From: Bacillus sp. MRMR6
GTDB lineage: Bacteria; Bacillota; Bacilli; Bacillales; Cytobacillaceae
DNA length: 64,000 nucleotides
NCBI RefSeq assembly: GCF_001940785.1
Contig: NZ_MSLS01000008.1
Coordinates: forward strand, 18,430 to 82,429
Direction: 5' to 3'
The notes below the pieces were generated by a model that was not told where the DNA came from, did not search any database, and worked only from the letters and a program-made list of their open reading frames with translations. Each line of letters starts with the position of its first letter. Position 1 is the stretch's first letter. Of the stretch, positions 8,947-17,579 are shown piece after piece. The position numbers and the translations under genes are program-made.

Positions 8947-10449
8947 TTACTTACAAATATCTACAGCTAAATCGGTCACTGGCCACCAGAAGAAACCATC
9001 CTTCTCGAGTAATTCTTCAGCAGCTCTTGGACCCATTGAGCCTGATGGGTAATTTGGAAAGTTCTCAGACTTTGTTTTCTCCCAAACTTCCGAAATCTTA
9101 TCAACGAATGCCCAGGAATAGGCTACCTCGTCCCAATGAGTAAAGTTGGTCGCATCACCTCGCATGCAATCGTAAAGCAGCTTTTCATATCCCTCAGGAG
9201 TGTTCATTGCATGAATTCCTGTATTAGCAAAGCTAAGCTTGACCTCTTGCGCATCGAGGTGACCGCCAGCCTTCTTCGCGTTTAGATGAAGGGTTATCCC
9301 TTCTTCTGGCTGGATATGAATAACCAGTAGGTTCGGATTTAACATTTTCTCTGGCTGATAGTATAGATTCATTGGAATATCCTTAAATTGTACAACAATC
9401 TTTGTGGATTTCGTTGTCATTCTTTTTCCAGTTCGAATATAAAATGGAACACCTGCCCAGCGGAAATTATCAATCATTAACTTTCCAGCTACAAAGGTTT
9501 CCGTATTGGACTCCTTGTTTACCATTGTTTCTGCACGGTATTCAGGCACCTCTAGATCTTCAACCAAACCGGCCCCATATTGGCCCCGAATGAAATAATC
9601 ATTCACTTCATCATGAGAAATGTTTCTTAATGAACGAAATACCCGGACCTTTTCTGAACGAACTTCATCAGTTGTTAAACTAATAGGCGGTTCCATTGCC
9701 AATAATGCAACCATTTGCATCATATGGTTCTGTACCATATCTCTTAAAGCCCCACTTGTTTCGTAATATCGTCCTCGTTCTTCAACACCAAGAACTTCAC
9801 TGGAAGTAATCTGGATATTGGAGATATAACGATTATTCCACAGCGGTTCAAAAATGGCATTAGCAAAACGAATCACTTCAATATTTCGTACCATTTCTTT
9901 TCCTAAATAATGATCAATTCGATAAACTTCTTCCTCAGTAAAAGCGGTTCGAATTTGTTGATTTAACTCTTCTGCCGATGGAAGGTTATGACCGAATGGC
10001 TTTTCGATTACAAGGCGTTTATAGCCTGTTACATCTGTGAGCCCGTCTGATTTTAGATGCAAGGCAATTGGACCGAAGAATTCAGGTGCCATTGCTAGAT
10101 AAAAGATTCGGTTCCCTTCAAGTCCATATTTCTCATCAATCTGATTTGCCATGTTCTTTAATGAAACATATGAGCTTGAATCTGCTACATCATGTGACTG
10201 ATAATAGAAATGAGAAATAAACTCATCGATATTTTCCTTATCCCCCAAAGCAGTCATAACAGAGTCTTTGACGGAATTTTGAAATTCAGCTTCTGTTAGT
10301 GACCTGCGGGCAACTCCGATTACGGCAAATTTGTCTAGCTTACCTCGTGCAAATAAACGGTATAAGGAGGGGAAGAGTTTTCTTATTGCCAAATCTCCTG
10401 TTGCACCAAATATCATAATCAATGAAGTCATATTCTCAGAGTGTTTCAC
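8947..10449 (-). CDS. zwf: Glucose-6-phosphate 1-dehydrogenase
   Basis: This enzyme oxidises glucose 6-phosphate with NADP+ to 6-phosphogluconolactone, the entry to the oxidative pentose phosphate path. The 500-aa product carries the Rossmann motif GATGDLAIRK near residues 15-24, the EKPFGHNL loop, and the substrate-binding/catalytic motif RIDHYLGKE. The start is GTG at 10449 with AGAGAGG eight bases upstream. In B. subtilis gndA lies between the polymerase gene and zwf; here polymerase and zwf abut and gnd is absent from the window. Confidence 0.95.
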   Translation of the reverse strand: MKHSENMTSLIMIFGATGDLAIRKLFPSLYRLFARGKLDKFAVIGVARRSLTEAEFQNSVKDSVMTALGDKENIDEFISHFYYQSHDVADSSSYVSLKNMANQIDEKYGLEGNRIFYLAMAPEFFGPIALHLKSDGLTDVTGYKRLVIEKPFGHNLPSAEELNQQIRTAFTEEEVYRIDHYLGKEMVRNIEVIRFANAIFEPLWNNRYISNIQITSSEVLGVEERGRYYETSGALRDMVQNHMMQMVALLAMEPPISLTTDEVRSEKVRVFRSLRNISHDEVNDYFIRGQYGAGLVEDLEVPEYRAETMVNKESNTETFVAGKLMIDNFRWAGVPFYIRTGKRMTTKSTKIVVQFKDIPMNLYYQPEKMLNPNLLVIHIQPEEGITLHLNAKKAGGHLDAQEVKLSFANTGIHAMNTPEGYEKLLYDCMRGDATNFTHWDEVAYSWAFVDKISEVWEKTKSENFPNYPSGSMGPRAAEELLEKDGFFWWPVTDLAVDICK

Positions 10450-10628
10450 GTTCCATACCTCTCTTTTTATGTATTCAATTTAGATTTAGCAAATTGTTGC
10501 CTAAGCATGTATGAAAATATCATATCACACTTTACTTTATTAAAGGATATTGGACAGGGAGCATTTATGCAAGTGATATGCTATATTATTTATAATATCA
10601 TTTCAATTTTAGTGAAAGGGGGCATCAT

Positions 10629-11552
10629 ATGGATCTGTTTTTCCTGGGAACGGGTGCAGGCATTCCAGCTAAACTCCGAAATGTGACCTCAATTGCCTTA
10701 AAATTATTAGAAGAGCGGGGATCAATTTGGTTATTTGATGCAGGCGAGGCAACACAGCATCAAATTTTACATACCTCGATAAAACCACGAAGAATCGAGA
10801 AAATATTTATCACCCATCTGCATGGTGATCATATTTATGGTTTACCTGGTCTGTTATCAAGCCGTTCGTTTCAAGGGGGGGAGTCAGAGGTAACTGTATT
10901 CGGCCCGGCGGGGATTAAGCAATATATTGAGGGCAGTCTTGCTGTTAGTAAGACTTATTTAAAGTATCCATTAAATATTATTGAAATTGATGAAGGAAAT
11001 ATTTATGAAGACAATCAATTTTTAGTGGAGGCAAAATTACTAGACCATGGTATTGCTTCCTATGGCTATCGTATTGTTGAGAAAGATAGACCGGGAACCT
11101 TATTGGCGGACAAGCTTGTTGAATCGGGTGTCCAGCCAGGGCCTATTTTTAGGAAACTAAAGAGCGGAGAAGAAGTCACGCTAGAGGACGGTAGAGTACT
11201 CATTCCTGCAGATTTTCTTGGTCCGGAACAGAAGGGAAGAATTGTAACCATTCTAGGAGATACTAGATACTGCGAAAATGCAATTGCACTAGCAATGGGA
11301 GCAGATGTATTGGTTCACGAAGCAACCTTCTCAAAAGGTGAAGAAAGGCTTGCTTATGATTATTTTCATTCGACCACTTGTCAGGCTGCAGATGTGGCTA
11401 AGCAAGCAGATTGTAAAAAGCTTATCCTGACGCATATAAGTTCTCGGTATGATCGAGCTGCTTGGCGAGAACTGATGACAGAAGCTCAGGAGATTTTTCC
11501 GAATACGGATATTGCGGAGGACTATAAAGAGATTAACATCCCACTTTTATGA
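10629..11552 (+). CDS. rnz: Ribonuclease Z (tRNA 3'-endonuclease)
   Basis: RNase Z removes 3' trailers from tRNA precursors, chiefly those without an encoded CCA. The 307-aa metallo-beta-lactamase fold shows the zinc motif HLHGDH (His63, His65, Asp67, His68), matching B. subtilis Rnz in position. Further ligands are supplied by LDHG, GDTRYC and the LTHISSRY segment near the C terminus. GAAAGGGGG precedes the ATG. It diverges from zwf and converges on namA through a terminator. Confidence 0.95.
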   Translation: MDLFFLGTGAGIPAKLRNVTSIALKLLEERGSIWLFDAGEATQHQILHTSIKPRRIEKIFITHLHGDHIYGLPGLLSSRSFQGGESEVTVFGPAGIKQYIEGSLAVSKTYLKYPLNIIEIDEGNIYEDNQFLVEAKLLDHGIASYGYRIVEKDRPGTLLADKLVESGVQPGPIFRKLKSGEEVTLEDGRVLIPADFLGPEQKGRIVTILGDTRYCENAIALAMGADVLVHEATFSKGEERLAYDYFHSTTCQAADVAKQADCKKLILTHISSRYDRAAWRELMTEAQEIFPNTDIAEDYKEINIPLL

Positions 11553-11555
11553 AAA

Positions 11556-11588
11556 GAAGCACTACCATTACGGTAAGTGCTTCTTTAT
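11556..11588. terminator. Bidirectional terminator between rnz and namA
   Basis: Stem AGAAGCACTACC / GGTAAGTGCTTCT around loop ATTAC, ending TTTATG on plus and TTTTCAT on minus, lies between convergent stops. Confidence 0.8.
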
Positions 11589-11591
11589 GTT

Positions 11592-12611
11592 TTAAATCCA
11601 ACCGCGTTCGTACTGTTTTGGACCTTCGATTTTAACGTTTAAATCTTTAGCAGCTGTTCGTGGCCAGTATGGATCTCTAAGTAATTCACGAGCTAGAAAC
11701 ACCAAATCGGCACGGTCATTTTGTAAAATTTCCTCTGCCTGGACACCCGTTGTAATTAAACCTACTGCACCAGTTGGAATCTCTGCTCCGTGTTTAATGG
11801 TTTCTGAGAATGGTACTTGATAACCAGGATAGGCGTGGATAGCGGCAGGAACCACTGCTCCAGAACTAACATCAATCAAGTCTACTCCTTGCTCCTTCAT
11901 CCATTGACAGAATACCACATAATCCTTAGGTGTTAATCCATTTTGATGATAATCATGAGCGGACACTCTTACAAACAATGGACCTTCCCAAACCGTTTTT
12001 ACTCCATCAATTACTTCACGCAGGAAGCGATAGCGATTCTCAGGCGAACCTCCATACTCATCGGTTCTTTCATTTGAGAGAGGTGAAAGGAATTCATTAA
12101 TTAAATATCCATGCGCACCATGAATTTCGATGATATCGAAACCAGCCAATGCAGCGCGTTCTGCACCTTGTTTAAATTTCCCAACTGTTTCGGCAATTTC
12201 TGCTTTTGTCATTTCTTTTGGGGTCTTCATATTCTCATTAAAAGCGATGGAGGAAGGTGCAAGGATTTCTCCCTCTAATACGGCCTTTCTGCCAGCGTGG
12301 GCAAGCTGAATTCCTGTCTTAGCTCCATGCTCTTTCATTAGCCCAACAAGTTCTTTGAACCCTTCGATATGGTCGTCATGCCAGATTCCAACGTCTTTAG
12401 ATGAAATTCTTCCCTCAGGGGAGACAGCCGTTGCTTCAACAATTATAAGACCAACCTGGCCAACTGCCCTGCTTGTATAGTGGGTGCGGTGCCAATTCTG
12501 GATATGGCCATCCTCAGTATGACTGGAATACATGCACATTGGAGCCATGACAATTCGATTCTTTAACGTTATACCCTTAATCGTATAGGGAGAAAATAAT
12601 TTTGCAGGCAT
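11592..12611 (-). CDS. namA: NADPH dehydrogenase, old yellow enzyme family (YqjM)
   Basis: NamA/YqjM is an FMN-dependent NADPH enoate and nitro-compound reductase linked to detoxification and oxidative stress. The 339-aa TIM barrel has the YqjM-type active site: APMCMYSS (Cys and Tyr near residues 25-28) and the [17 protein letters not shown] motif with the two substrate His residues. [11 protein letters not shown] is the standard OYE signature. ATG 12611 ([10 protein letters not shown]) has AAGGAGG upstream; the longer reading to 12644 has none. A perfect dyad overlaps its probable promoter (12632-12656). Confidence 0.93.
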   Translation of the reverse strand: MPAKLFSPYTIKGITLKNRIVMAPMCMYSSHTEDGHIQNWHRTHYTSRAVGQVGLIIVEATAVSPEGRISSKDVGIWHDDHIEGFKELVGLMKEHGAKTGIQLAHAGRKAVLEGEILAPSSIAFNENMKTPKEMTKAEIAETVGKFKQGAERAALAGFDIIEIHGAHGYLINEFLSPLSNERTDEYGGSPENRYRFLREVIDGVKTVWEGPLFVRVSAHDYHQNGLTPKDYVVFCQWMKEQGVDLIDVSSGAVVPAAIHAYPGYQVPFSETIKHGAEIPTGAVGLITTGVQAEEILQNDRADLVFLARELLRDPYWPRTAAKDLNVKIEGPKQYERGWI

Positions 12612-12631
12612 AAGAAAAGCCCTCCTTTTTA

Positions 12632-12656
12632 CTATACTAACCACACTTTAGTATAG
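12632..12656. promoter_or_regulatory. Perfect dyad over the presumed namA promoter
   Basis: CTATACTAA (12632-12640) and TTAGTATAG (12648-12656) form a perfect 9-bp inverted repeat with a 7-nt spacer, 21 bp before the namA start. TATACT on the minus strand could be the -10. No T-run follows, so it looks like an operator for a dimeric repressor rather than a terminator. The repressor is unknown. Confidence 0.55.
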
Positions 12657-12690
12657 CAAAAAGGTGAGAGCTTATGAAAAAATCTGATTT

Positions 12691-13830
12691 CTAATCTCTT
12701 TCCCGCAGGTCCCTCAACCGGTAGGTCGTGCCTCTCCAAACAATCCCGCCTCTTTTAAAGGTTAAGATACTCGCACGCAGGATACTGTATATAAACAGTA
12801 GTGCAGTAAAAGGAAAAACCAAAAATAAAGCAGGGGAGAACAGAGTTAATTTTCTTATCACAATTACATATAGAATTCCACAAAGGATAATATTAGCAAT
12901 ACTCAAGACAGCAACAGTTTTATTTGCAGAAAACATGGTAATGAAAGGTAGGACATTTGTGGTGAAAATGCCAAAGATCGCCAGAAATACCATGCTGACT
13001 CGATAATATAATCCAGCGAAGGTATTCTTTTCGAGGCCAATAAGGGCTTCCTTTAAGCTTCCGTACCACTCAACTTCAATAAGGGTAAGGGCTGTGACGA
13101 TCTTTTGTCGAAAACCAGCTCTTTTTAATTTTATTCCAAGCTGTAAGTCATCATCTGGTCTCATTTTTATTTCTTCGTGTGTACCAAACGTAGTATACGC
13201 CTCTTTTGAAACAAGCATAAAAGCACCGATACCAGTACCTGCCTTAGACTTTGGATTATTGGCTGACCAAGGGCGCTTAAAATAGGAGAATCCGAACAGA
13301 AAGAAGGCAACGAATGACTTTAGCCAAAATGCATGAGCGTTCAAGTTTGGGGCTGCTGTTAGATGGTCAAGCTGGTGCCGTTCGAAATAATGGATTGCTT
13401 TTGCAAATGCCTGTTTTTTAAATTGTACATCTGCATCTGTGAATAATAGCCATTTTCCAGCTGCTTGATGAGCTCCTATATATAGGGCATGATTTTTTCC
13501 CAGCCAGCCCTCTGGAAGGTCATCTATATGGACTACAGATATCCGTGAATCTTGTTCTTTTGAATCATCCATTATTTTCCCCGTTGCATCGGTGGAACGG
13601 TCATTCACGAGAATCCACTCAACATTTTTGTATGATTGGTTTATCTGACTTTGAATACTTGATTTAATATGCTGTTCTTCATTGCGTGCTGCAACAATTA
13701 CCGACAATAATGGTCCAGTTTCCGTACTTGTTTCATTTTCAAGAGAATCTATTTTTCGTAAACCGATTACACCATCTAGAAGAAATACGATCCATACAAG
13801 AATTCCAACTGAAAATAGAATAGTAAGCAT
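12691..13830 (-). CDS. Membrane glycosyltransferase, family 2 (CrtQ-like)
   Basis: This is an inverting GT-A glycosyltransferase anchored in the membrane. An N-terminal helix (about 1-23) precedes a GT2 domain with SVIVAARNEEQHIKSSI, the metal-binding TDADVQF and the acceptor-side MRPDDDLQLGIKLKRAGF; three to four C-terminal helices follow (about 280-365). Length 379 aa. The pattern is like CrtQ-type transferases, but no carotenoid genes are present, so sugar and acceptor are unknown. It lies 57 nt downstream of proI on the same strand and may be read from the proI promoter. Confidence 0.75.
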   Translation of the reverse strand: MLTILFSVGILVWIVFLLDGVIGLRKIDSLENETSTETGPLLSVIVAARNEEQHIKSSIQSQINQSYKNVEWILVNDRSTDATGKIMDDSKEQDSRISVVHIDDLPEGWLGKNHALYIGAHQAAGKWLLFTDADVQFKKQAFAKAIHYFERHQLDHLTAAPNLNAHAFWLKSFVAFFLFGFSYFKRPWSANNPKSKAGTGIGAFMLVSKEAYTTFGTHEEIKMRPDDDLQLGIKLKRAGFRQKIVTALTLIEVEWYGSLKEALIGLEKNTFAGLYYRVSMVFLAIFGIFTTNVLPFITMFSANKTVAVLSIANIILCGILYVIVIRKLTLFSPALFLVFPFTALLFIYSILRASILTFKRGGIVWRGTTYRLRDLRERD

Positions 13831-13886
13831 TTAGACACTTCCCTGACTTTTTGTTACTGGTTTAACGGTAGGAACATCGTGCCATT

Positions 13887-14732
13887 TTAGGATGACTGGT
13901 CTACCGTTTCAAGCATAGCACTTAACGCTGCTCCCATTTTCTTCGACTGGTCAGTGGCTGCTCTAATACACGAAATAATTGCTTCCTGTACTCCATGTTC
14001 CTCTAAAATTCGGATACCAGCTTCAGTTGTTCCGCCTGGGCTTGTTACTTCCCTGCGCAATTGGCTTGATGTTTTACTAGAGTTTTTCACCATTTCTGCT
14101 GCTCCTAGGAGTGTTTGGACAATTAACTCGCTAGCCATTTCTTTTTCAAGACCTACCTCGACAGCACTTTTTTCCATCGCTTCGATTAGATAGTAAATGT
14201 ATGCTGGACCGCTCCCAGACAGGCCTGTTACAGCATCCAGCTGTTCTTCCTCGACAATGGCGGCTAAACCTACTGAATCAAAGAGTTTTTGGGTTGTTTC
14301 CATTTGTTGTGGAGAGACGCGTCCATTTATTGCAACCGCAGTTGCTGACTTTCCAACGGCAGCTGAAGTGTTTGGCATTGCCCTGACAATTGGAAGTGGA
14401 AGTCCAGCTATGGTTTCAATCGTATTCATGGAAACACCGGCTAAGACAGAGACAATTAACATTTGCTCTGTTAGATGACCTTGAATGTACTGAATAGCAG
14501 TAGCCGCATCTTTAGGCTTCATAGCTAAAATAACGACGTCTGTTCCCTCAAAAAGCTCGTTTAAATGATAGGTACTATTGATGCCATAGCGGTTTCTTAA
14601 GTTCTCTAGCCTCTTTTCATTGGCATTATTCGTTACCCAAATGTTTTTTTGATCAATTAATTTATTTTCTAGTATGCCTGATATTAGTGCCTCAGCCATT
14701 GATCCTGCACCGATGATTGCTAGCTTTTTCAT
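13887..14732 (-). CDS. proI: Pyrroline-5-carboxylate reductase (anabolic type, T-box leader)
   Basis: This enzyme reduces 1-pyrroline-5-carboxylate to proline. The 281-aa protein has IGAGSMAEALISGIL at the N terminus for NAD(P)H, the GLSGSGPAYIYYLIEAM dimer-helix motif and TSPGGTTEAGI of the P5CR signature. The start is ATG 14732 with GGGAGG upstream. Synteny (namA to yqjQ) matches B. subtilis proI. A T-box-like leader precedes it, as reported for proline anabolic genes in Bacillus. A second P5C reductase lies at 20.1-20.9 kb with a different leader. Confidence 0.9.
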   Translation of the reverse strand: MKKLAIIGAGSMAEALISGILENKLIDQKNIWVTNNANEKRLENLRNRYGINSTYHLNELFEGTDVVILAMKPKDAATAIQYIQGHLTEQMLIVSVLAGVSMNTIETIAGLPLPIVRAMPNTSAAVGKSATAVAINGRVSPQQMETTQKLFDSVGLAAIVEEEQLDAVTGLSGSGPAYIYYLIEAMEKSAVEVGLEKEMASELIVQTLLGAAEMVKNSSKTSSQLRREVTSPGGTTEAGIRILEEHGVQEAIISCIRAATDQSKKMGAALSAMLETVDQSS

Positions 14733-14760
14733 ACTATTTCCTCCCGAATTTAGAATAAAC

Positions 14761-14881
14761 AAAAAGACCTTTCATCCATAAAGGACGAAAGGTCTGTCTT
14801 CCGCGGTACCATGGATTTTACTCACTTTTGCCATTTCTCATTTACTGGTCTTATTCATCGCGTACTTTAATGTGAATTTTA
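14761..14881 (-). promoter_or_regulatory. T-box-type leader of proI, apparently shortened
   Basis: On the minus strand the conserved core TGGTACCGCGG (14800-14811) is followed by a terminator stem, AGACCTTTCGTCC with GGATGAAAGGTCT (14765-14795), and a T-run: the 3' half of a T-box riboswitch. Such leaders sense uncharged tRNA through a Stem I specifier loop. Here GCGATGAATAAGACCAGTA resembles the start of Stem I, but only about 60 nt separate the presumed transcript start from the T-box core, too few for a normal Stem I of about 100 nt. Specificity for tRNA-Pro is inferred from the gene. Confidence 0.8.
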
Positions 14882-14887
14882 TTAGTG

Positions 14888-14917
14888 ATTATGCAAGATA
14901 AACTGCCTGTCTGTCAA
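14888..14917 (-). promoter_or_regulatory. SigA-type promoter of proI
   Basis: On the minus strand TTGACA (14912-14917) and CATAAT (14888-14893) are 18 bp apart. This predicts transcription from about 14881, giving a leader of about 115 nt to the end of the terminator. Confidence 0.65.
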
Positions 14918-15112
14918 GAAATTAGTTTTTTAAATTTTTCGTCTCTTTCAAAATTTGTTCCTTCCGTTTAGAAGTAAACTTATCTTAAAATGCTGCTTAG
15001 CTTGACTATTTAACCTCAATCAGCGAGATTATTACTAAGGACCACAAGTCCGTTCTCTCTTTCATGAAAGGTGGGAGGGGAGAGAGGGAAACAAGCTGGA
15101 TGAGGTGTTAAC

Positions 15113-15910
15113 ATGGTAAGGGAACAACTAAAGGAAAAAAATATCATCATTACAGGTGCTTCAGGTGGAATTGGTGCAGAAATCGCAAAGCTTTGTGCGG
15201 CGAGCGGTGCCAATTTGGCTTTACTTGCTCGAAGTGAGGATAAGCTTGTACGTTTACAAACAGAATTGCAGGAAAGCTACCAGGTAAGGGTGGAGGTTTT
15301 TCAGCTTGATGTTGCTGATTCGGAAAAAATAAAGGAAGTCTTTACGACTATTAACTCAAGATTTGACCATATTGATATACTCGTTAATAATGCTGGTTAT
15401 GGTGTTTTTCGAGAAGCGCATTTAGCGACAATCGAGGAAATCAAAGGGATGTTTGATGTCAATGTAGTCGGGTTAATGGCCTGTACGAGTATGGTGCTGC
15501 CGAAAATGCGCGAACGCCGCTATGGTCATATTATCAATATTGCCTCTCAAGCAGGTAAAATTGCCACTCCAAAATCAAGCGTCTATTCTGCCTCCAAGCA
15601 TGCCGTTCTCGGGTTTACCAATGCCTTACGAATGGAACTTAGTGATTTAAATGTAAAGGTGACAGCTGTTAATCCTGGGCCAATTGCGACCAATTTTTTT
15701 AACATCGCCGATGAAAAGGGCACTTACGTGAAAAATGTCCAAAGGTTTATGCTCAAACCTGAATTTGTAGCGAAAAAAGTAGTCGATTGTATGCTCACGA
15801 ATACAAGGGAAATTAATTTGCCGCGATGGATGAACATGGGAAGCATTGTATATGTGCTGTTTCCACGGTTGTTCGAGCGTATTGGTAAGAAAGCCTTTAA
15901 TCAAAAGTAA
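15113..15910 (+). CDS. yqjQ: Short-chain dehydrogenase/reductase (YqjQ)
   Basis: This is a classical SDR of 265 aa with unknown substrate. The nucleotide motif TGASGGIG is at 14-21, NNAG at about 92-95, and the catalytic set is Ser145, Tyr158 and Lys162 (YSASK). The C-terminal hydrophobic stretch (about 240-255) could bind membrane, as in the DltE/YqjQ-like branch. Position beside proI matches B. subtilis yqjQ. It diverges from proI and ends at a terminator shared with putP. Confidence 0.85.
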   Translation: MVREQLKEKNIIITGASGGIGAEIAKLCAASGANLALLARSEDKLVRLQTELQESYQVRVEVFQLDVADSEKIKEVFTTINSRFDHIDILVNNAGYGVFREAHLATIEEIKGMFDVNVVGLMACTSMVLPKMRERRYGHIINIASQAGKIATPKSSVYSASKHAVLGFTNALRMELSDLNVKVTAVNPGPIATNFFNIADEKGTYVKNVQRFMLKPEFVAKKVVDCMLTNTREINLPRWMNMGSIVYVLFPRLFERIGKKAFNQK

Positions 15911-15915
15911 CAGTA

Positions 15916-15956
15916 AAAAGCATCCCTTTTCAATTTTGAAAAGGGATGTCTCGTTT
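15916..15956. terminator. Bidirectional terminator between yqjQ and putP
   Basis: An 11-bp stem, CATCCCTTTTC / GAAAAGGGATG (15921-15948), lies between convergent stops, with A-rich sequence before and T-rich sequence after it. Confidence 0.82.
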
Positions 15957-17428
15957 TAGGCTTCTTTTAGCTTTGCTTTATAGGTGCTGAATTGTTCCTC
16001 AATTTCTTTAGACGGGGCTCTGTCTATAAGGCTGACGATTACGATGGAAAGAGCTCCTAATAAGAATCCAGGTGCTAGTTCATATAAATCGAATAGGCCG
16101 CCACTAATCTGTGACCAAATAATAACGGTCAGGGCCCCGACGATGATACCAGCAAGTGCACCATTCCTAGTCATTCGTTTCCAGAACAGACTCAGGATGA
16201 TAACAGGTCCAAAGGCAGCACCAAAACCTGCCCATGCATAGCCTACAAGCTCGAGAACCTTGCTCTCAGGATTGTAGCCTAATAGGATTGCAACAACGGC
16301 AATGCCTAGAACAGCAATTCTGCCAACAATCATTTCTTCCTTTTGGGAAGCATTTCTTCTGAATATGGACTTATAGAAGTCTTGTGCGAGTGCACTTGAA
16401 GAAACGAGTAATTGTGAGTCAACTGTACTCATGATTGCTGAGAGAATGGCTGCAAGTAAAAATCCAGCTACCCATGGATTAAAGAGAACTTGTGAAAACA
16501 TAATGAAAACAGTCTCAGAGTTTGCTAGTGGTGCATCCGCGAAATAAGCAATACCTGCAAAACCAACAAAGATTGCACCGAATAAGGAAAGAATCATCCA
16601 GCCCATTCCGATAAATCGTGCTTTTGCAATTTTCCCTGTTGATTTAATTCCCATAAAGCGGACGACTATATGTGGCTGCCCAAAATAACCAAGACCCCAT
16701 GCTAATAGCGAGATAACACCTATTGCAGTCGCACCTGAGTAAACATTTAGGTAGGACGTATCAATATTTCCTATTCTTTGAATGGTTTCGCTCCAACCAC
16801 CAAGCTCACCGATTGCTACAATTGGAATAATAATTAAAGTTAAGAACATCAAAATTCCCTGAACAAAATCTGTCCAGCTGGCTGCTAAGAAGCCGCCAAA
16901 AAAGGTATAGGACACAATAACGGCTGCTCCGATCCATAATGCGAGTATATAATCCATTCCAAATGAATTTTCTAATAGGATGGCACCGCCAACAAGACTT
17001 GCAGATGTATAGAATGTAAAGAATACTAGAATGACGATTGCAGAGATTACCCTTAGTGATTTTGACGTATCACGGAAGCGGTTTTCAAAGTACCCTGGTA
17101 CCGTAATTGAATCATTTGCTACTTCAGTATATACACGCAATGGTTTAGCAATAAACTGCCAGTTTATATACGCACCGATGGCCAAGCCGATTGGCAGCCA
17201 GATGGAACCCATACCGCTTACGTAGATAGCTCCTGGCAATCCTAGCATTAGCCAGCCACTCATATCAGAGGCTCCTGCACTTAACGCGGTTACACCTGCA
17301 CTGAGGCGCCTTCCGCCCAGAACGTAATCAGATAGATTCTTTGTCAGCCTTGCTGCCATCCAGCCGATGATTACCATTCCGATTAAATAAATGATGATTG
17401 AGATCAAAGTTGGTAAATTAATACTCAT
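15956..17428 (-). CDS. putP: Sodium/proline symporter
   Basis: PutP/OpuE-type transporters import proline with sodium. The 490-aa sodium:solute symporter has about 13 hydrophobic segments; GASDMSGWLMLGLPGA and the ILSAIMSTVDSQLLVSSSAL segment are the family's sodium and substrate regions. It is last in a minus-strand run after proC-proB-proA, so synthesis and uptake of proline are clustered; an osmoprotective (OpuE-like) role is therefore more likely than a purely catabolic one. The start overlaps a 39-codon gene by 11 nt. GGAGAG lies upstream of the ATG. Confidence 0.9.
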   Translation of the reverse strand: MSINLPTLISIIIYLIGMVIIGWMAARLTKNLSDYVLGGRRLSAGVTALSAGASDMSGWLMLGLPGAIYVSGMGSIWLPIGLAIGAYINWQFIAKPLRVYTEVANDSITVPGYFENRFRDTSKSLRVISAIVILVFFTFYTSASLVGGAILLENSFGMDYILALWIGAAVIVSYTFFGGFLAASWTDFVQGILMFLTLIIIPIVAIGELGGWSETIQRIGNIDTSYLNVYSGATAIGVISLLAWGLGYFGQPHIVVRFMGIKSTGKIAKARFIGMGWMILSLFGAIFVGFAGIAYFADAPLANSETVFIMFSQVLFNPWVAGFLLAAILSAIMSTVDSQLLVSSSALAQDFYKSIFRRNASQKEEMIVGRIAVLGIAVVAILLGYNPESKVLELVGYAWAGFGAAFGPVIILSLFWKRMTRNGALAGIIVGALTVIIWSQISGGLFDLYELAPGFLLGALSIVIVSLIDRAPSKEIEEQFSTYKAKLKEA

Positions 17429-17537
17429 GTTTGGTCACACTCTCCTTTTTGGTAGAATAATAACTAATAAATGATAATACTAATAGAAGCGGCATGGGGA
17501 TCATAAGCCAAGCCCAAGTTGCTGATGTTAAGTCCAT
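17418..17537 (-). CDS. Small membrane protein linked to the proline symporter
   Basis: This 39-residue product begins MDLTSATWAWLMIPMPLLLV and has one membrane helix followed by a charged tail (YYSTKKESVTKHEY). AAGGAGGTGAG six bases before the ATG is an almost ideal ribosome site. Its 3' end overlaps putP by 11 nt, so the two should be translationally coupled. This is the arrangement annotated elsewhere as symporter small accessory protein beside sodium:solute symporters. A role in symporter assembly or regulation is inferred. Confidence 0.75.
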   Translation of the reverse strand: MDLTSATWAWLMIPMPLLLVLSFISYYSTKKESVTKHEY

Positions 17538-17579
17538 CTTTCTCACCTCCTTTCAAGTCCATTTCACAAGGGACAACTG

